DNA of 64,000 nt from NCBI RefSeq assembly GCF_000010725.1, contig NC_013860.1, positions 124,001 through 188,000 on the forward strand. Direction: 5' to 3'. Source of the DNA: Azospirillum sp. B510 (GTDB lineage Bacteria; Pseudomonadota; Alphaproteobacteria; Azospirillales; Azospirillaceae). This document shows positions 25,776-34,289 of this stretch, piece after piece. Within the stretch, counting starts at the first letter, position 1. The number at the start of each line of letters is the position of its first letter. A program made the position numbers and the translations under genes. A model generated the notes under the pieces. That model was not told where the DNA came from. It saw only the letters and a program-made list of their open reading frames with translations, and did not search any database.

Positions 25776-27721
25776 TGCCGAAGGACCTCGATCCCGACAG
25801 CGCGCCGCCGGATGCGGCCCTTTTGGATCCGGCCTCCTTGGATGCGGCGGGCGGGATGCGGGCCTGTTTCGACCGCCGGAACGGCAAGGATCTGCTGCGT
25901 TTCATCACCTGCGGGTCGGTCGACGACGGCAAGTCGACGCTGATCGGCCGGCTGCTCTACGACTGCAAATGCCTGTTCGAGGACCAGCTCGCCAGCCTGG
26001 AGGCGGAGTCCGGCCGTTTCGGCACCACCGGCGCCGGCCGGCTCGACCTGGCGCTGCTGGTCGACGGACTCGCCGCCGAGCGCGAGCAGGGCATCACCAT
26101 CGACGTCGCCTACCGCTTCTTCACCACGGACCGGCGCAAGTTCATCGTCGCCGACACGCCGGGCCACGAGCAGTACACCCGCAACATGGTCACCGGCGCC
26201 TCGACCGCCGACGCCGCCGTGCTGCTGGTCGACGCCCGCAAGGGCGTGCTGACCCAGACCCGGCGTCACAGCACCATCGTGTCGCTGCTGGGCGTGCGCC
26301 ACGTCGTGCTGGCGGTGAACAAGATGGACGCGGTCGGCTGGGACCAGGGCACCTTCGAGCGCATCGCCGCCGACTACCGCGCCTTCGCCGGGCGCCTCGG
26401 CATCGCCGAGGTCGCCTGCATCCCGGTTTCAGCGCTGACCGGCGACAACGTCACCACGCCGTCGGACGCGTTGGGCTGGTACGGCGGCCCCACCCTGCTC
26501 GACCATCTGGAGGGCGTGGACGCGTCCGCCGAAGAGAGGCTCGGCGCCTTCCGCATGGCGGTGCAATGGGTGAACCGGCCGAACCAGGATTTCCGCGGCG
26601 TCTGCGGCACGGTGGCCGGCGGCACGGTGCGGCCCGGCGACGCCGTCGCCGTCCTGCCCGGCGGGCGGACCAGCCGGGTGGCGCGGATCGTCACCTTGGA
26701 CGGCGAACTGGCGGCGGCGCTGCCCGGACAGGCGGTTACCCTGCTGCTGGCCGACGAGGTCGATGCCAGCCGCGGCGACATGATCGCCGCCGCCGCCGCC
26801 CGGCCGGAGGTGGCCGATCAGTTCGCGGCCCATGTCGTATGGATGGACGAGCAGCCGCTGCTGCCCGGCCGCTCCTATCTGCTCAGGGCCGGCACGGCGA
26901 CGGTTGGCGCCCAGGTGACGGAGCTGAAGCACGCCATCAACGTCAACACCCAGGAGCAGCTTGCCGCCAAGCGACTGGAGCTGAACGATGTCGGCTTGTG
27001 CAATCTGGCGCTCGACCGGCCGATCCCGTTCGATGCCTATGGCGACAGCCGCGAGACCGGTGGCTTCATCCTGATCGACCGGCTGACCAACGCGACCGCC
27101 GGCTGCGGCATGATCCGCTTCCCGCTGCGCCGGGCCTCGAACATCCACCGTCACGCCTCGAAGCTGGACAAGGCGGCGCGGGCCGGCGGCTTGCAGAAGC
27201 CCTGCCTGCTGTGGTTCACCGGCCTGTCGGGCTCCGGCAAGTCCAGCGTCGCCGACCGGCTGGAGCAGGAGCTGCACCGGCTCGGCCACCGCACCATGCT
27301 CCTGGACGGCGACAATGTCCGCCACGGCCTGAACCGCGATCTCGGCTTCACCGACGCCGACCGGGTGGAGAATATCCGCCGCGTCGCCGAGGTGGCGAAG
27401 CTGATGGTGGAGGCCGGACTGATCGTGCTGGCCAGCTTCATCTCTCCCTTCCGCGGCGAGCGCCTGATGGCACGCTCCCTGCTGGAGGACGGAGAGTTCC
27501 TGGAGATCTTCATGGACACGCCGCTGGAGATCTGCGAGGCCCGCGACCCCAAGGGACTGTACCGGAAGGCGCGATCCGGCCAACTCCCCAATTTCACCGG
27601 CATCGACAGCGCCTATGAGCCGCCGGAGGCGCCGGAGATCACGCTGAATGGTGTCGGGCGGACGGCCGACGAGATGGTCGCCCAGGTGATCGGGGAACTG
27701 GGGCGGCGTGGGGTGATCTGA
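25775..27721 (+). CDS. cysNC: Bifunctional sulfate adenylyltransferase subunit 1 / adenylylsulfate kinase
   Basis: 648 residues. The N-terminal CysN GTPase (about residues 35-450) has the P-loop GSVDDGKSTLIGRLLYD, the switch DTPGHEQYTRNM and NKMD. The C-terminal CysC APS kinase (about 460-648) has its own P-loop GLSGSGKSSVADRLE and DGDNVRHGLNRDLGF. The fusion is the NodQ/CysNC type common in alphaproteobacteria; it activates ATP sulfurylase and phosphorylates APS to PAPS. The start ATG 25775 overlaps the cysD stop (TGATG), giving translational coupling. Confidence 0.95.
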   Translation: MPKDLDPDSAPPDAALLDPASLDAAGGMRACFDRRNGKDLLRFITCGSVDDGKSTLIGRLLYDCKCLFEDQLASLEAESGRFGTTGAGRLDLALLVDGLAAEREQGITIDVAYRFFTTDRRKFIVADTPGHEQYTRNMVTGASTADAAVLLVDARKGVLTQTRRHSTIVSLLGVRHVVLAVNKMDAVGWDQGTFERIAADYRAFAGRLGIAEVACIPVSALTGDNVTTPSDALGWYGGPTLLDHLEGVDASAEERLGAFRMAVQWVNRPNQDFRGVCGTVAGGTVRPGDAVAVLPGGRTSRVARIVTLDGELAAALPGQAVTLLLADEVDASRGDMIAAAAARPEVADQFAAHVVWMDEQPLLPGRSYLLRAGTATVGAQVTELKHAINVNTQEQLAAKRLELNDVGLCNLALDRPIPFDAYGDSRETGGFILIDRLTNATAGCGMIRFPLRRASNIHRHASKLDKAARAGGLQKPCLLWFTGLSGSGKSSVADRLEQELHRLGHRTMLLDGDNVRHGLNRDLGFTDADRVENIRRVAEVAKLMVEAGLIVLASFISPFRGERLMARSLLEDGEFLEIFMDTPLEICEARDPKGLYRKARSGQLPNFTGIDSAYEPPEAPEITLNGVGRTADEMVAQVIGELGRRGVI

Positions 27722-28103
27722 GGAAGGAGCGCCGCGCCCGTTGCCGTCCGGATGCGAATCGCCTGTGCGCCGTCTTGACAGCGGGCGGGGCCGGGGCCAC
27801 GTGCTGGTCACCTGGATCCGGGCCCCTCTGGCGACTTAGACGTGGTCGCGATGTCGGATCTCTTCACCTGCTCTTGCGCCGACGGGCGTGACCGCACTTG
27901 GAGGGACCGATGTCCTTTTGCCAGACCGTCTTCCCAACCTCCCGCCTGGGAAGCCCGCCCCGGCTCCGGCCCCTTCCCGCTTCCGATGCCTCTCCGACGC
28001 ACTCCGCCCTTCCGGTGTGCGACCGCGGTCTTGCGCCTTTTCCGGATGCAGGCGCCGGAAGCGGGACTTTTCCCGCAACGTCTTCATGAGAACGAGCATC
28101 GCC
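27722..28103. other. Non-coding stretch between cysNC and the DUF2076 gene
   Basis: No frame here shows recognisable protein features. A TTGACA at 27775-27780 has no good -10 element at the right distance. The promoter of the DUF2076 gene should lie in this region. Confidence 0.35.
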
Positions 28104-28772
28104 ATGGACCAGACCGAACGCCAGATCATCGACGACCTCTTCGCCAAGCTGCATCAGGCCGAGGCGCAATCCGGCCCGCGCGATCCCGAGGCCGAGGCGC
28201 TGATCCGCGAGCGGATCGCCCGCCAGCCCGCCGCCCCCTATCTGATGGCCCAGGCCATCGTGATGATGGAGCAGGCGCTCGCCGCCACCCAGTCCCGCAA
28301 TGAAGAGCTTGAGCGCCAGCTGCGCGAGCGCCCAGCCGCCTCCGCCCAGTCCGGTGGTGGCGGCCTGTTCGGCAGCCTGTTCGGCGGCAGCGCCAAGCCG
28401 GCCCAACAGCCGTCATATCCGGCATCACCCGCCATCTCCCCGGCCGCCGCCATGCCTCCCGGCTCGCCCTGGGGCCGTCCGCCCGCCGCGGTCGGCGCTC
28501 CCGCCTATGGCGATCCGCGCGTTGCCGCCTATGCCCAGCCGCCGCGGGCCGGCGGCGGCTTCATGGCCGGTGCCATGCAGACGGCGGCCGGCGTGGCCGG
28601 CGGCATGCTGATCGGCAGTGCTCTGTCCAGCATGTTCTCCGGCGGCGAAGCCATGGCGGGCGAGGCCGCGACCGCCGCCGCCACGGCGGCCACCGACCAT
28701 GCCCAACAGGCGGCGGCGGACAGCGGCTGGGGTGATTTCGGCGGTGACTTCGGCGGCGAGGAGGAAGTCTGA
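28104..28772 (+). CDS. DUF2076 domain-containing protein
   Basis: 222 residues starting MDQTERQIIDDLFAKLHQAE, the usual opening of DUF2076 proteins. An acidic helical N-terminal third follows (AQAIVMMEQALAATQSRNEE), then a low-complexity Gly/Pro/Ala middle, a short hydrophobic segment GVAGGMLIGSALSSMFSGGE and an acidic Gly-rich tail (GDFGGDFGGEEEV). The function of the family is unknown; members are often called periplasmic ligand-binding sensor-like, which I cannot verify. ATG 28104 matches the family start; an in-frame ATG at 28086 would add six residues. Confidence 0.8.
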   Translation: MDQTERQIIDDLFAKLHQAEAQSGPRDPEAEALIRERIARQPAAPYLMAQAIVMMEQALAATQSRNEELERQLRERPAASAQSGGGGLFGSLFGGSAKPAQQPSYPASPAISPAAAMPPGSPWGRPPAAVGAPAYGDPRVAAYAQPPRAGGGFMAGAMQTAAGVAGGMLIGSALSSMFSGGEAMAGEAATAAATAATDHAQQAAADSGWGDFGGDFGGEEEV

Positions 28773-28788
28773 TCCCGCTCTCCAGAGC

Positions 28789-28821
28789 GGCGGGAGGAGG
28801 AGGGCCGGCCTTCCTCCCGCC
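28789..28821. terminator. Stem-loop between convergent genes
   Basis: GGCGGGAGGA (28789-28798) pairs with TCCTCCCGCC (28812-28821) between the converging DUF2076 and dehydrogenase genes. It is placed to act as a bidirectional terminator, though there is no clear U-tract. Confidence 0.55.
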
Positions 28822-28833
28822 GGCTGGGTCCCG

Positions 28834-30225
28834 TCAGGCCTTGACGATGCGGTCGGCGAAACCCTCCAGGTCCGCGACGCCGCGCATCGCGTTGCGGGTG
28901 TCGACCACCAGCGGGCAATGGACGGCGAGGCTCCGGTAGTCGACGCCGTCATGGTCGGTGACGATCACCGCGGCGTCGAACCCCGCAAGCCGCTCCGCCG
29001 TCCAGTCGACTGACCGCCGGCCGGCCAGTGCGGCATGCTCGCGGGTGACCGGCAGAACGGGGATGAAGGGGTCGTGGTAGTCGACCGCCGCCCCGCGCTC
29101 CAGCAGCATCTCCATCAGCCGCAGCCCCGGCGATTCCCGGCTGTCGTCGACATTCTTCTTGTAGGCCATGCCGACCAGCAGGATGCGCGACCGGCTGAGC
29201 CCGATGCCGAACCGGCGGTCGAGCGCCAGGGCGAGGCGGTCGACCACATGGCGCGGCATCATCGTGTTGACCTCTCCCGCCAGCTCGATGAAGCGGGTGG
29301 AGATCTGGTACTCCCGCGCCTTCCAGGTCAGATAGAAGGGGTCGATCGGAATGCAGTGTCCGCCCAGCCCTGGACCGGGATAGAAGGGCATGAAGCCGAA
29401 GGGCTTGGTCTTCGCCGCCTCGATCACCTCCCAGATGTCGATGCCCATCGGCTCGAAGACGATCTTCAGCTCGTTCACCAGGGCGATGTTGACGGAGCGG
29501 AAGATGTTCTCGGTCAGCTTGGTCGCTTCCGCCGTCCGCGTGCCCGACACCGGCACCACCTGCGGCACCACCTGCTCGTAGAGCGCCACCGCCAGCCGCC
29601 GCGCGCCCTCGTCGTCGCCGCCGACCACCTTGGGGATGGTGCTGGTGGTGAAGCTGATGTTGCCGGGATCCTCGCGCTCGGGCGAATAGGCCAGGAAGAA
29701 ATCCCGGCCGCTGACCAGCCCGGTCTCCTCCAGGATCGGCCGCATCACCTCGTCGGTGGTGCCGGGCCAGGTGGTCGATTCCAGAACCACCAGCTGACCC
29801 CGGCGCAGCCGGTCGCGGATCAGCCGGGTCGATGCCTCGACGAAGCTCAGGTCCGGCTCGCGCTGTGGCGACAGCGGGGTGGGGACGCAGACGATCACCG
29901 CATCGCAGGCGACGAATTCGTCGGCGTCGGTCGTCACCCGGAACCGTCCGGTCGCCACCGCCTGGGCGACACGGTCGTCGGCGATCTGCCGGATGTAGGA
30001 GCGCCCACCGTTCAGCGCCGCCGCCTTGCCCGCGTCGATGTCGAAGCCGGTGACCGCGAAGCCGGCCCCGGTCAGCGCCAGGGCCAGCGGCAGCCCGACA
30101 TAGCCGAGCCCGATCACCGCCACCCGCGCGCGGCGGCCGCGATAGGCGCTTTCCAGGGACTGGATGTCGGGCGCCTGGGGCTCGGTAATCCGGGTCTCGG
30201 GCGCGCTGTCCATTGTGCTCATCAT
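28834..30225 (-). CDS. UDP-sugar 6-dehydrogenase (WbpA/UDP-GlcNAc dehydrogenase type)
   Basis: 463 residues of the UDP-glucose/GDP-mannose dehydrogenase family. The NAD motif is VAVIGLGYVGLPLALAL. STTWPGTTDEV and FFLAYSPEREDPG follow, and the catalytic cysteine block is GPGLGGHCIPIDPFYL. The NADPH-end domain has GMAYKKNVDDSRESPGL. The SPERxDPGN and short inter-domain pattern fit the WbpA/TviB group acting on UDP-N-acetylhexosamines better than UDP-glucose dehydrogenases. The product would be a UDP-uronic acid for a surface polysaccharide. The start at ATG 30225 (MMSTMDS) has GGAA upstream; ATG 30222 and 30213 are possible. Confidence 0.85.
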   Translation of the reverse strand: MMSTMDSAPETRITEPQAPDIQSLESAYRGRRARVAVIGLGYVGLPLALALTGAGFAVTGFDIDAGKAAALNGGRSYIRQIADDRVAQAVATGRFRVTTDADEFVACDAVIVCVPTPLSPQREPDLSFVEASTRLIRDRLRRGQLVVLESTTWPGTTDEVMRPILEETGLVSGRDFFLAYSPEREDPGNISFTTSTIPKVVGGDDEGARRLAVALYEQVVPQVVPVSGTRTAEATKLTENIFRSVNIALVNELKIVFEPMGIDIWEVIEAAKTKPFGFMPFYPGPGLGGHCIPIDPFYLTWKAREYQISTRFIELAGEVNTMMPRHVVDRLALALDRRFGIGLSRSRILLVGMAYKKNVDDSRESPGLRLMEMLLERGAAVDYHDPFIPVLPVTREHAALAGRRSVDWTAERLAGFDAAVIVTDHDGVDYRSLAVHCPLVVDTRNAMRGVADLEGFADRIVKA

Positions 30226-30434
30226 GCCGTTCCGTATCGACGCTTCGAAGGGCCGGGCCGTCCGGATGGGCCTCCCGCCTGCGACAGCCGAATGTGTGAC
30301 GGTCGGGAGGGCTTTGCGCAACCCCCCGCTCCGTCCGTGTATGAGGTTGGGACTGCGCCGGCCTCGGTTGGAAACACTGGCGCCGGGGCGGCCAAGGGTG
30401 CCAATTTGGCTGGAACCGACGGATCCCGCCCGCC

Positions 30435-31307
30435 ATGACGCTGCAATCCCCGCCCCTCCTGCCCCAGCAGATCGCCCCGGTCGACGACCGCCAGTCGGCC
30501 TTGACGGCCCGCCATCTGGGCGGCGATCCGCAGGCGCTGCACGACTATTTCATGGCCCTGCGCGGGGAGAGTGACCGGGCGCTTGCCGGTCTGCCGCCGG
30601 CCGGCGGCAAGCCCTATCCCTATGGCCGCTGCGAGGAGATCACCACCGACCTCTTCGCCCGCCTGTCGCAGCGTCTGGCCCGGCCGGCCGGGCCGATGGA
30701 GCGTGCGCTGCGCGCCTTCGTCGAGGAGGGCGGCGTGCTGCGGAGCGTCTGGGGCGTCCTGCGCGAGCAGTATTTCCAGAATGCGCTGCAGGTCGGCGGG
30801 CTCTATGTCGACGTGTCGAACGACACGGTGGTGGTGACCAAGCCGAAGGTGGAAATCCTCCCCATCGAATCCTGCGGTCTGGTCCCGGTGCGCGATCTCG
30901 GTCATTTCCGGCGGACGGCGGAGCGCTATTGGGCGGCGACGCTCTACGCCAACCATCTGGCGCCAACGCTGGCCCCGCTGCTGCCGATCCTGTCGGTCAG
31001 CCCCGGCCGACTCGCTCCCGGCCTGCAATCGGCCTGCGACTACATGATCGCGCTGATGTGCCGCAACCATTTCCAGGATGCCGAACGCTGGCTGGAAGCC
31101 GGCCCCACTCCGCCGGCGGAGCTTGCCGACGCCTGGATCGCGACCATCCCGGCCGACCTGCGCCCGCTGACCGGCCAGCACCGGCTGGAAGCGGTGGCCG
31201 CCTGCCGCCGCGCCCGGGAGGCCGGCGGCTGGGCCGATCCAGACTGGCGCACCGCCCGCGTGCTCGACTATCTTCGACTCATGCGCGGGGCGGTGGGAAA
31301 GGCGTAA
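30435..31307 (+). CDS. Hypothetical protein, 290 residues
   Basis: A soluble protein with no signal peptide or membrane helix. Codon use is like that of its neighbours, and the frame is complete from ATG 30435 to the TAA at 31305-31307. The middle (EYWAATLYANHLAPTLAP region) looks helical, and a short strand-rich stretch (VGGLYVDVSNDTVVVTKPKV) precedes it. I recognise no family. It is divergent from the UDP-sugar dehydrogenase, with about 210 bases between their starts. Confidence 0.6.
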   Translation: MTLQSPPLLPQQIAPVDDRQSALTARHLGGDPQALHDYFMALRGESDRALAGLPPAGGKPYPYGRCEEITTDLFARLSQRLARPAGPMERALRAFVEEGGVLRSVWGVLREQYFQNALQVGGLYVDVSNDTVVVTKPKVEILPIESCGLVPVRDLGHFRRTAERYWAATLYANHLAPTLAPLLPILSVSPGRLAPGLQSACDYMIALMCRNHFQDAERWLEAGPTPPAELADAWIATIPADLRPLTGQHRLEAVAACRRAREAGGWADPDWRTARVLDYLRLMRGAVGKA

Positions 31308-31663
31308 AGGCGCTCTCCGCCCGCGGCATCGCCATCCATCCTGCCATTCGCCGCGCCATCCGTCGTGCCCGCCACCGCGATGGAACGGAGCGGCTTGAAA
31401 AGCGGCGGGTCCTTCCCCATCTGGGGAAAGGCTGAAAACCGCTTGTGCGGTGCGTTTCCCTGCCCTCGCCGCCTTGGCGGGAGGGAACCTTCTCCGGGAA
31501 TGCCAGCCTTTTGGAACATGCCCATAGCGAGGCCTCTGTTCCGCTTTATCGGAGCCTGTCCGGCGCTGCTCGCCGCGGCGGCTCCCGTTTCAAGACGCCA
31601 CACTCACGAAGAGCCGGCCGGCGCCGATCCCATCGGTCCGCCCATCCGGCCTGGAGGATTTTC
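31308..31663. other. Non-coding stretch ahead of the small gene and infC
   Basis: No coding pattern is visible. A short TTCCCC/GGGGAA stem occurs near 31413-31427, too small to call a terminator. The promoter for the following small gene and infC is expected here but no clear elements were seen. Confidence 0.35.
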
Positions 31664-31858
31664 ATGACGACCTCGATGCTGTCCGCCCATTCCCAGCACG
31701 CGCCGGCCCAGCTGGCCTCCATCCGCCTGTCCACTCCCGCCGCCGCTGGCCATTTCGCCGCATTGGAGGGGAAAAAGCCGGATTTTCGCTCCGATCCGGA
31801 GCCGTCCGGCTTGACCCGGGGCGAACTGCGGCAGATTGTGCTCGACATCCTGGGCTGA
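31664..31858 (+). CDS. Small hypothetical protein, 64 residues
   Basis: ATG 31664 has a strong GGAGG six bases upstream (CTGGAGGATTTTC), which supports translation. The protein has a polar middle and ends in an amphipathic helix, LTRGELRQIVLDILG. No family is recognised. The stop lies 56 bases before the inferred infC start, so both are likely on one transcript. Confidence 0.6.
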   Translation: MTTSMLSAHSQHAPAQLASIRLSTPAAAGHFAALEGKKPDFRSDPEPSGLTRGELRQIVLDILG

Positions 31859-31914
31859 GTCGCTTGACCCGGGCCAGCCTCTTTGTACCCATTCCACGAC
31901 CACAGGAGATCACC

Positions 31915-32448
31915 ATAGCCAAGCTCTACGACGCGGACCCCGTCCGCGAAGGCCCGCGCCTCAACCGTGAAATCACCGCCCGTATGGTCCGCCTCGTCGG
32001 CGCCGACGGCGAGATGGTCGGCGTGGTGCCGCTCCGCCAAGCGCTGGATGCCGCCGCGGATGCCGACCTCGACCTCGTCGAAGTGGCGCCCCAAGCGGAT
32101 CCGCCTGTCTGCAAGATCCTCGATTACGGCAAGTTCCGCTTCGAGGAGCAGAAGAAGGCCAACGAGGCGCGGAAGAAGCAGAAGATCATCGAGCTGAAGG
32201 AAATCAAGCTTCGGCCGAACATCGACGATCATGACTATGACGTGAAGATGCGCTCCGCCATCCGCTTCATCGAGGAAGGCGACAAGGTCAAGATGACCAT
32301 GCGCTTCCGCGGTCGTGAGATGGCGCACCAGGATCTCGGTCTGAACGTGCTCGTCCGCGTGCGCGACCAGCTCCAGGACATCGCCAAGGTCGAGCAGATG
32401 CCCCGGGTCGAAGGCCGCATGATGGTCATGGTGCTGGCCCCGCGCTGA
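31915..32448 (+). CDS. infC: Translation initiation factor IF-3, apparent AUA start
   Basis: About 177 residues. The N-terminal domain has GPRLNREITARMVRLVG, LDLVEVAPQADPPVCKILDY and GKFRFEEQKK. The C-terminal domain has ELKEIKLRPNIDDHDYDVK, MTMRFRGREMAHQDLG and a final MMVMVLAPR. IF-3 binds the 30S subunit and rejects non-AUG start codons. No ATG, GTG or TTG lies at a proper distance after the AGGAG (31904-31908). The codon there is ATA 31915-31917, and this start gives the usual family length. A TTG at 31864 is the only standard upstream alternative and lacks a ribosome-binding site. A rare start codon fits autoregulation known for infC, where E. coli uses AUU. The usual partners thrS, rpmI and rplT are absent. 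Confidence 0.88.
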   Translation: MAKLYDADPVREGPRLNREITARMVRLVGADGEMVGVVPLRQALDAAADADLDLVEVAPQADPPVCKILDYGKFRFEEQKKANEARKKQKIIELKEIKLRPNIDDHDYDVKMRSAIRFIEEGDKVKMTMRFRGREMAHQDLGLNVLVRVRDQLQDIAKVEQMPRVEGRMMVMVLAPR

Positions 32449-32468
32449 GCCTGGGCCAAAGGGATCAC

Positions 32469-32490
32469 GCGGGGCGGTGCGCCGCCCCGC
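32469..32490. terminator. Bidirectional stem-loop between infC and the phosphatase gene
   Basis: GCGGGGCGG (32469-32477) pairs perfectly with CCGCCCCGC (32482-32490) between two convergent genes, followed on the plus strand by a C/T-rich run (CCCTGTTCTT). Confidence 0.7.
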
Positions 32491-32505
32491 CCCTGTTCTT
32501 CACGT

Positions 32506-33078
32506 TCATCGCTTCTCCGACCCCCGCATGGAGCGTGCCAGAATGCCGGCGACGACGGCGTCGAGGTCACCGCCGCGATAGAGCGTCGCGTCGATCCCAG
32601 CCCGCTGCGCCGCCTGCAGGTCGGTGTCGCGGTCGCCGATCAGGAAGCTGCCCTTGCGCTCCACGGGCCATTCGGCCATCGCCTGCAACAGCATCCCCGG
32701 CTCCGGCTTGCGACAGGCGCAGTCGGCGCGATAGGGCGGCTGGCCATGCTCGGGATGGTGCGGGCAATGATAGAAGGCGTCGACATGGGCACGGACGGCG
32801 CGCAGTTCCTGCTGCATCCAGCGATGCAGGGTGCGCACATGCTCCTCGCTGTAGAGGCCGCGGGCGACCCCGGCCTGATTGGTGACGACGAAGACCAGGA
32901 AGCCGGCATCGTTCAACCGCTTCACCGCCTCCCGCGCTCCCGGCATCCAGATGATCTGGTCGGGACGGTGGGCGAAGCCGACATCCTCGTTCAGCACGCC
33001 GTCGCGGTCGAAGAAGGCGGCTCTGCGGCGGCTGTGCTGGGCCTGGGATGGATCGTCGGGCATGGCGGCGGCGGGCAT
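32506..33078 (-). CDS. gmhB: HAD-type bisphosphatase (GmhB/histidinol-phosphatase-like)
   Basis: About 190 residues. The HAD nucleophile motif is AAFFDRDGVLNEDVGF; motif II is VFVVTNQAGVARGLY. A zinc-binding loop CPHHPEHGQPPYRADCACRK precedes KPEPGML, and the final motif is FLIGDRDTDLQAAQRAGID. This layout is that of D,D-heptose 1,7-bisphosphate phosphatase, which acts in ADP-heptose synthesis for LPS; HisB-N is the close alternative. The surrounding LPS genes favour GmhB. Starts at ATG 33078 and ATG 33063 are both possible. Confidence 0.82.
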   Translation of the reverse strand: MPAAAMPDDPSQAQHSRRRAAFFDRDGVLNEDVGFAHRPDQIIWMPGAREAVKRLNDAGFLVFVVTNQAGVARGLYSEEHVRTLHRWMQQELRAVRAHVDAFYHCPHHPEHGQPPYRADCACRKPEPGMLLQAMAEWPVERKGSFLIGDRDTDLQAAQRAGIDATLYRGGDLDAVVAGILARSMRGSEKR

Positions 33079-33281
33079 GATGGCTGCTGTCGGGCTTTCA
33101 CACGGTGGGGGCTTGAATCCGGTCTGATTGAGAAGCCGCTCTGGCGCCGCCATTGTCAATGCCGATCCGGTCCGGCATCGGACCGGTGGCGGTTCGTCGG
33201 GTCAAGGTCCGCGATCGTGCGCCGGGGAGAGCGCCACTCATTTCCCGCATGGTTCCGGCGCCAAGGGGCGAGCGCCTTGTG

Positions 33282-33326
33282 ACGGCACGCCCCCTCCCCG
33301 CCGGATGCGGGGAGGGGGCCTGCCGT
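33282..33326 (-). terminator. Long GC stem-loop after the tail-collar gene
   Basis: A 20-base arm (33282-33301, containing GCCCCCTCCCCGC) pairs with 33307-33326 with one mismatch and a 5-base loop. It begins seven bases beyond the stop of the minus-strand gene, as expected for its terminator. Confidence 0.7.
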
Positions 33327-33332
33327 CCTGTC

Positions 33333-34241
33333 TTACGGCCGGTTGGGGTAGAGGCCGAGTGCCGCGATGCACACCGTCTGGCCCAGGCCGGGCGACTGCG
33401 TGATCGTCGCCTGCGCTGCCGTCCCGGAGCCGGTGTTGGCGCCCACCGTCACGGTGCCGCCGGTTACCAATTGGCCGCCGGTCACCGGCAGGGTAACGGT
33501 GCCGCTCGCCACTCCGCTGACCGTGCCGCCGCTCACCGTGTTGGCGATCGTGCCGCCGACCGTCACGGGGACGTTGTTGGTCGGCTTGCCGATCACCGTG
33601 TCCGCCGCCGTCGAGCCGTAGAGCGAGGCCCCCGCGTTGCCTGCCTTGCCCAGCGAACCGTTCGCGACCGGCGTGGCGCTGCCGCCGGTGCCGCTCTGGG
33701 CGATGGTCGGTGCCGGAACATTCACCGTGCCCGACAGCGAGGGCGTCGAGGTGACGCTCAGGCCGGTGACGGGCGCGTTGTTGAGGTTCAGCGAGGCCGG
33801 GCCGGACGCCACCGCGGGAGAACCGCCGTAGGTCGGGGAGAAGCTGGCGGGGTGCGTGTGCGGCGGTATCGGCACCTGGGTGTAGTTCAAGGTGACCTGC
33901 TGCACGCCGAACTGTTGCCCTATGCCGATGGTGTTGGGCAGAACCGGGCTCTTGCCCGTGCCGTAGACGGCGCGGCCGCGCAGGTCGGGAATGGCGAACA
34001 CGGTGGCGTTGTCGCCGCCATAGCGGAAGCCGATAAGGGCGAACAGCGCCTGATACTCGCGGATGTTCAGGGTCCGGCCGTCGGCCAGGATATATTCGCG
34101 CGGGCACCAATCGAAGGCGAAGGTGCAGATGGAACCAATGTACGGCTCCGAGTTGCAGGCCGAGGCGGTGGACGGGAGACCGCCGATGCCGCCGATCAGA
34201 ATGGTGGCGGTGGCGAGGAGGATGGAACGGGTCTTCTGCAT
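33333..34241 (-). CDS. Secreted phage tail-collar (Mdp-type) domain protein
   Basis: 302 residues. The signal peptide MQKTRSILLATATILIGGIG ends near PSTASA. The tail-collar domain follows: GSICTFAFDWCPREYILADG, IREYQALFALIGFRYGGD and FAIPDLRGRAVYGTG, as in microcystin-dependent-protein-like and phage tail-fibre proteins. The C-terminal half is Gly/Thr/Ser/Val-rich with repeats of the TVSGGTVSGVASGTV type, suggesting a beta-rich fibre. Several cysteines near the N-terminus could form disulfides. It starts at ATG 34241 and is preceded by an AT-rich region. Its role is unknown; an extracellular fibre or receptor-binding protein is likely. Confidence 0.75.
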   Translation of the reverse strand: MQKTRSILLATATILIGGIGGLPSTASACNSEPYIGSICTFAFDWCPREYILADGRTLNIREYQALFALIGFRYGGDNATVFAIPDLRGRAVYGTGKSPVLPNTIGIGQQFGVQQVTLNYTQVPIPPHTHPASFSPTYGGSPAVASGPASLNLNNAPVTGLSVTSTPSLSGTVNVPAPTIAQSGTGGSATPVANGSLGKAGNAGASLYGSTAADTVIGKPTNNVPVTVGGTIANTVSGGTVSGVASGTVTLPVTGGQLVTGGTVTVGANTGSGTAAQATITQSPGLGQTVCIAALGLYPNRP

Positions 34242-34289
34242 GGCGCGCTCGATTCTCTCCGGTTGTTTGGAGCCGATGGCAACCTTTGT

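Noticed and set aside
27775..27780. TTGACA as a -35 box for the DUF2076 gene
   Set aside because: The sequence 16-18 bases downstream is GC-rich with no -10-like hexamer.
32506..33078. Assigning this HAD phosphatase to histidine synthesis
   Set aside because: HisB-N is possible from motifs alone, but no his genes are near and LPS genes are, so GmhB is preferred.
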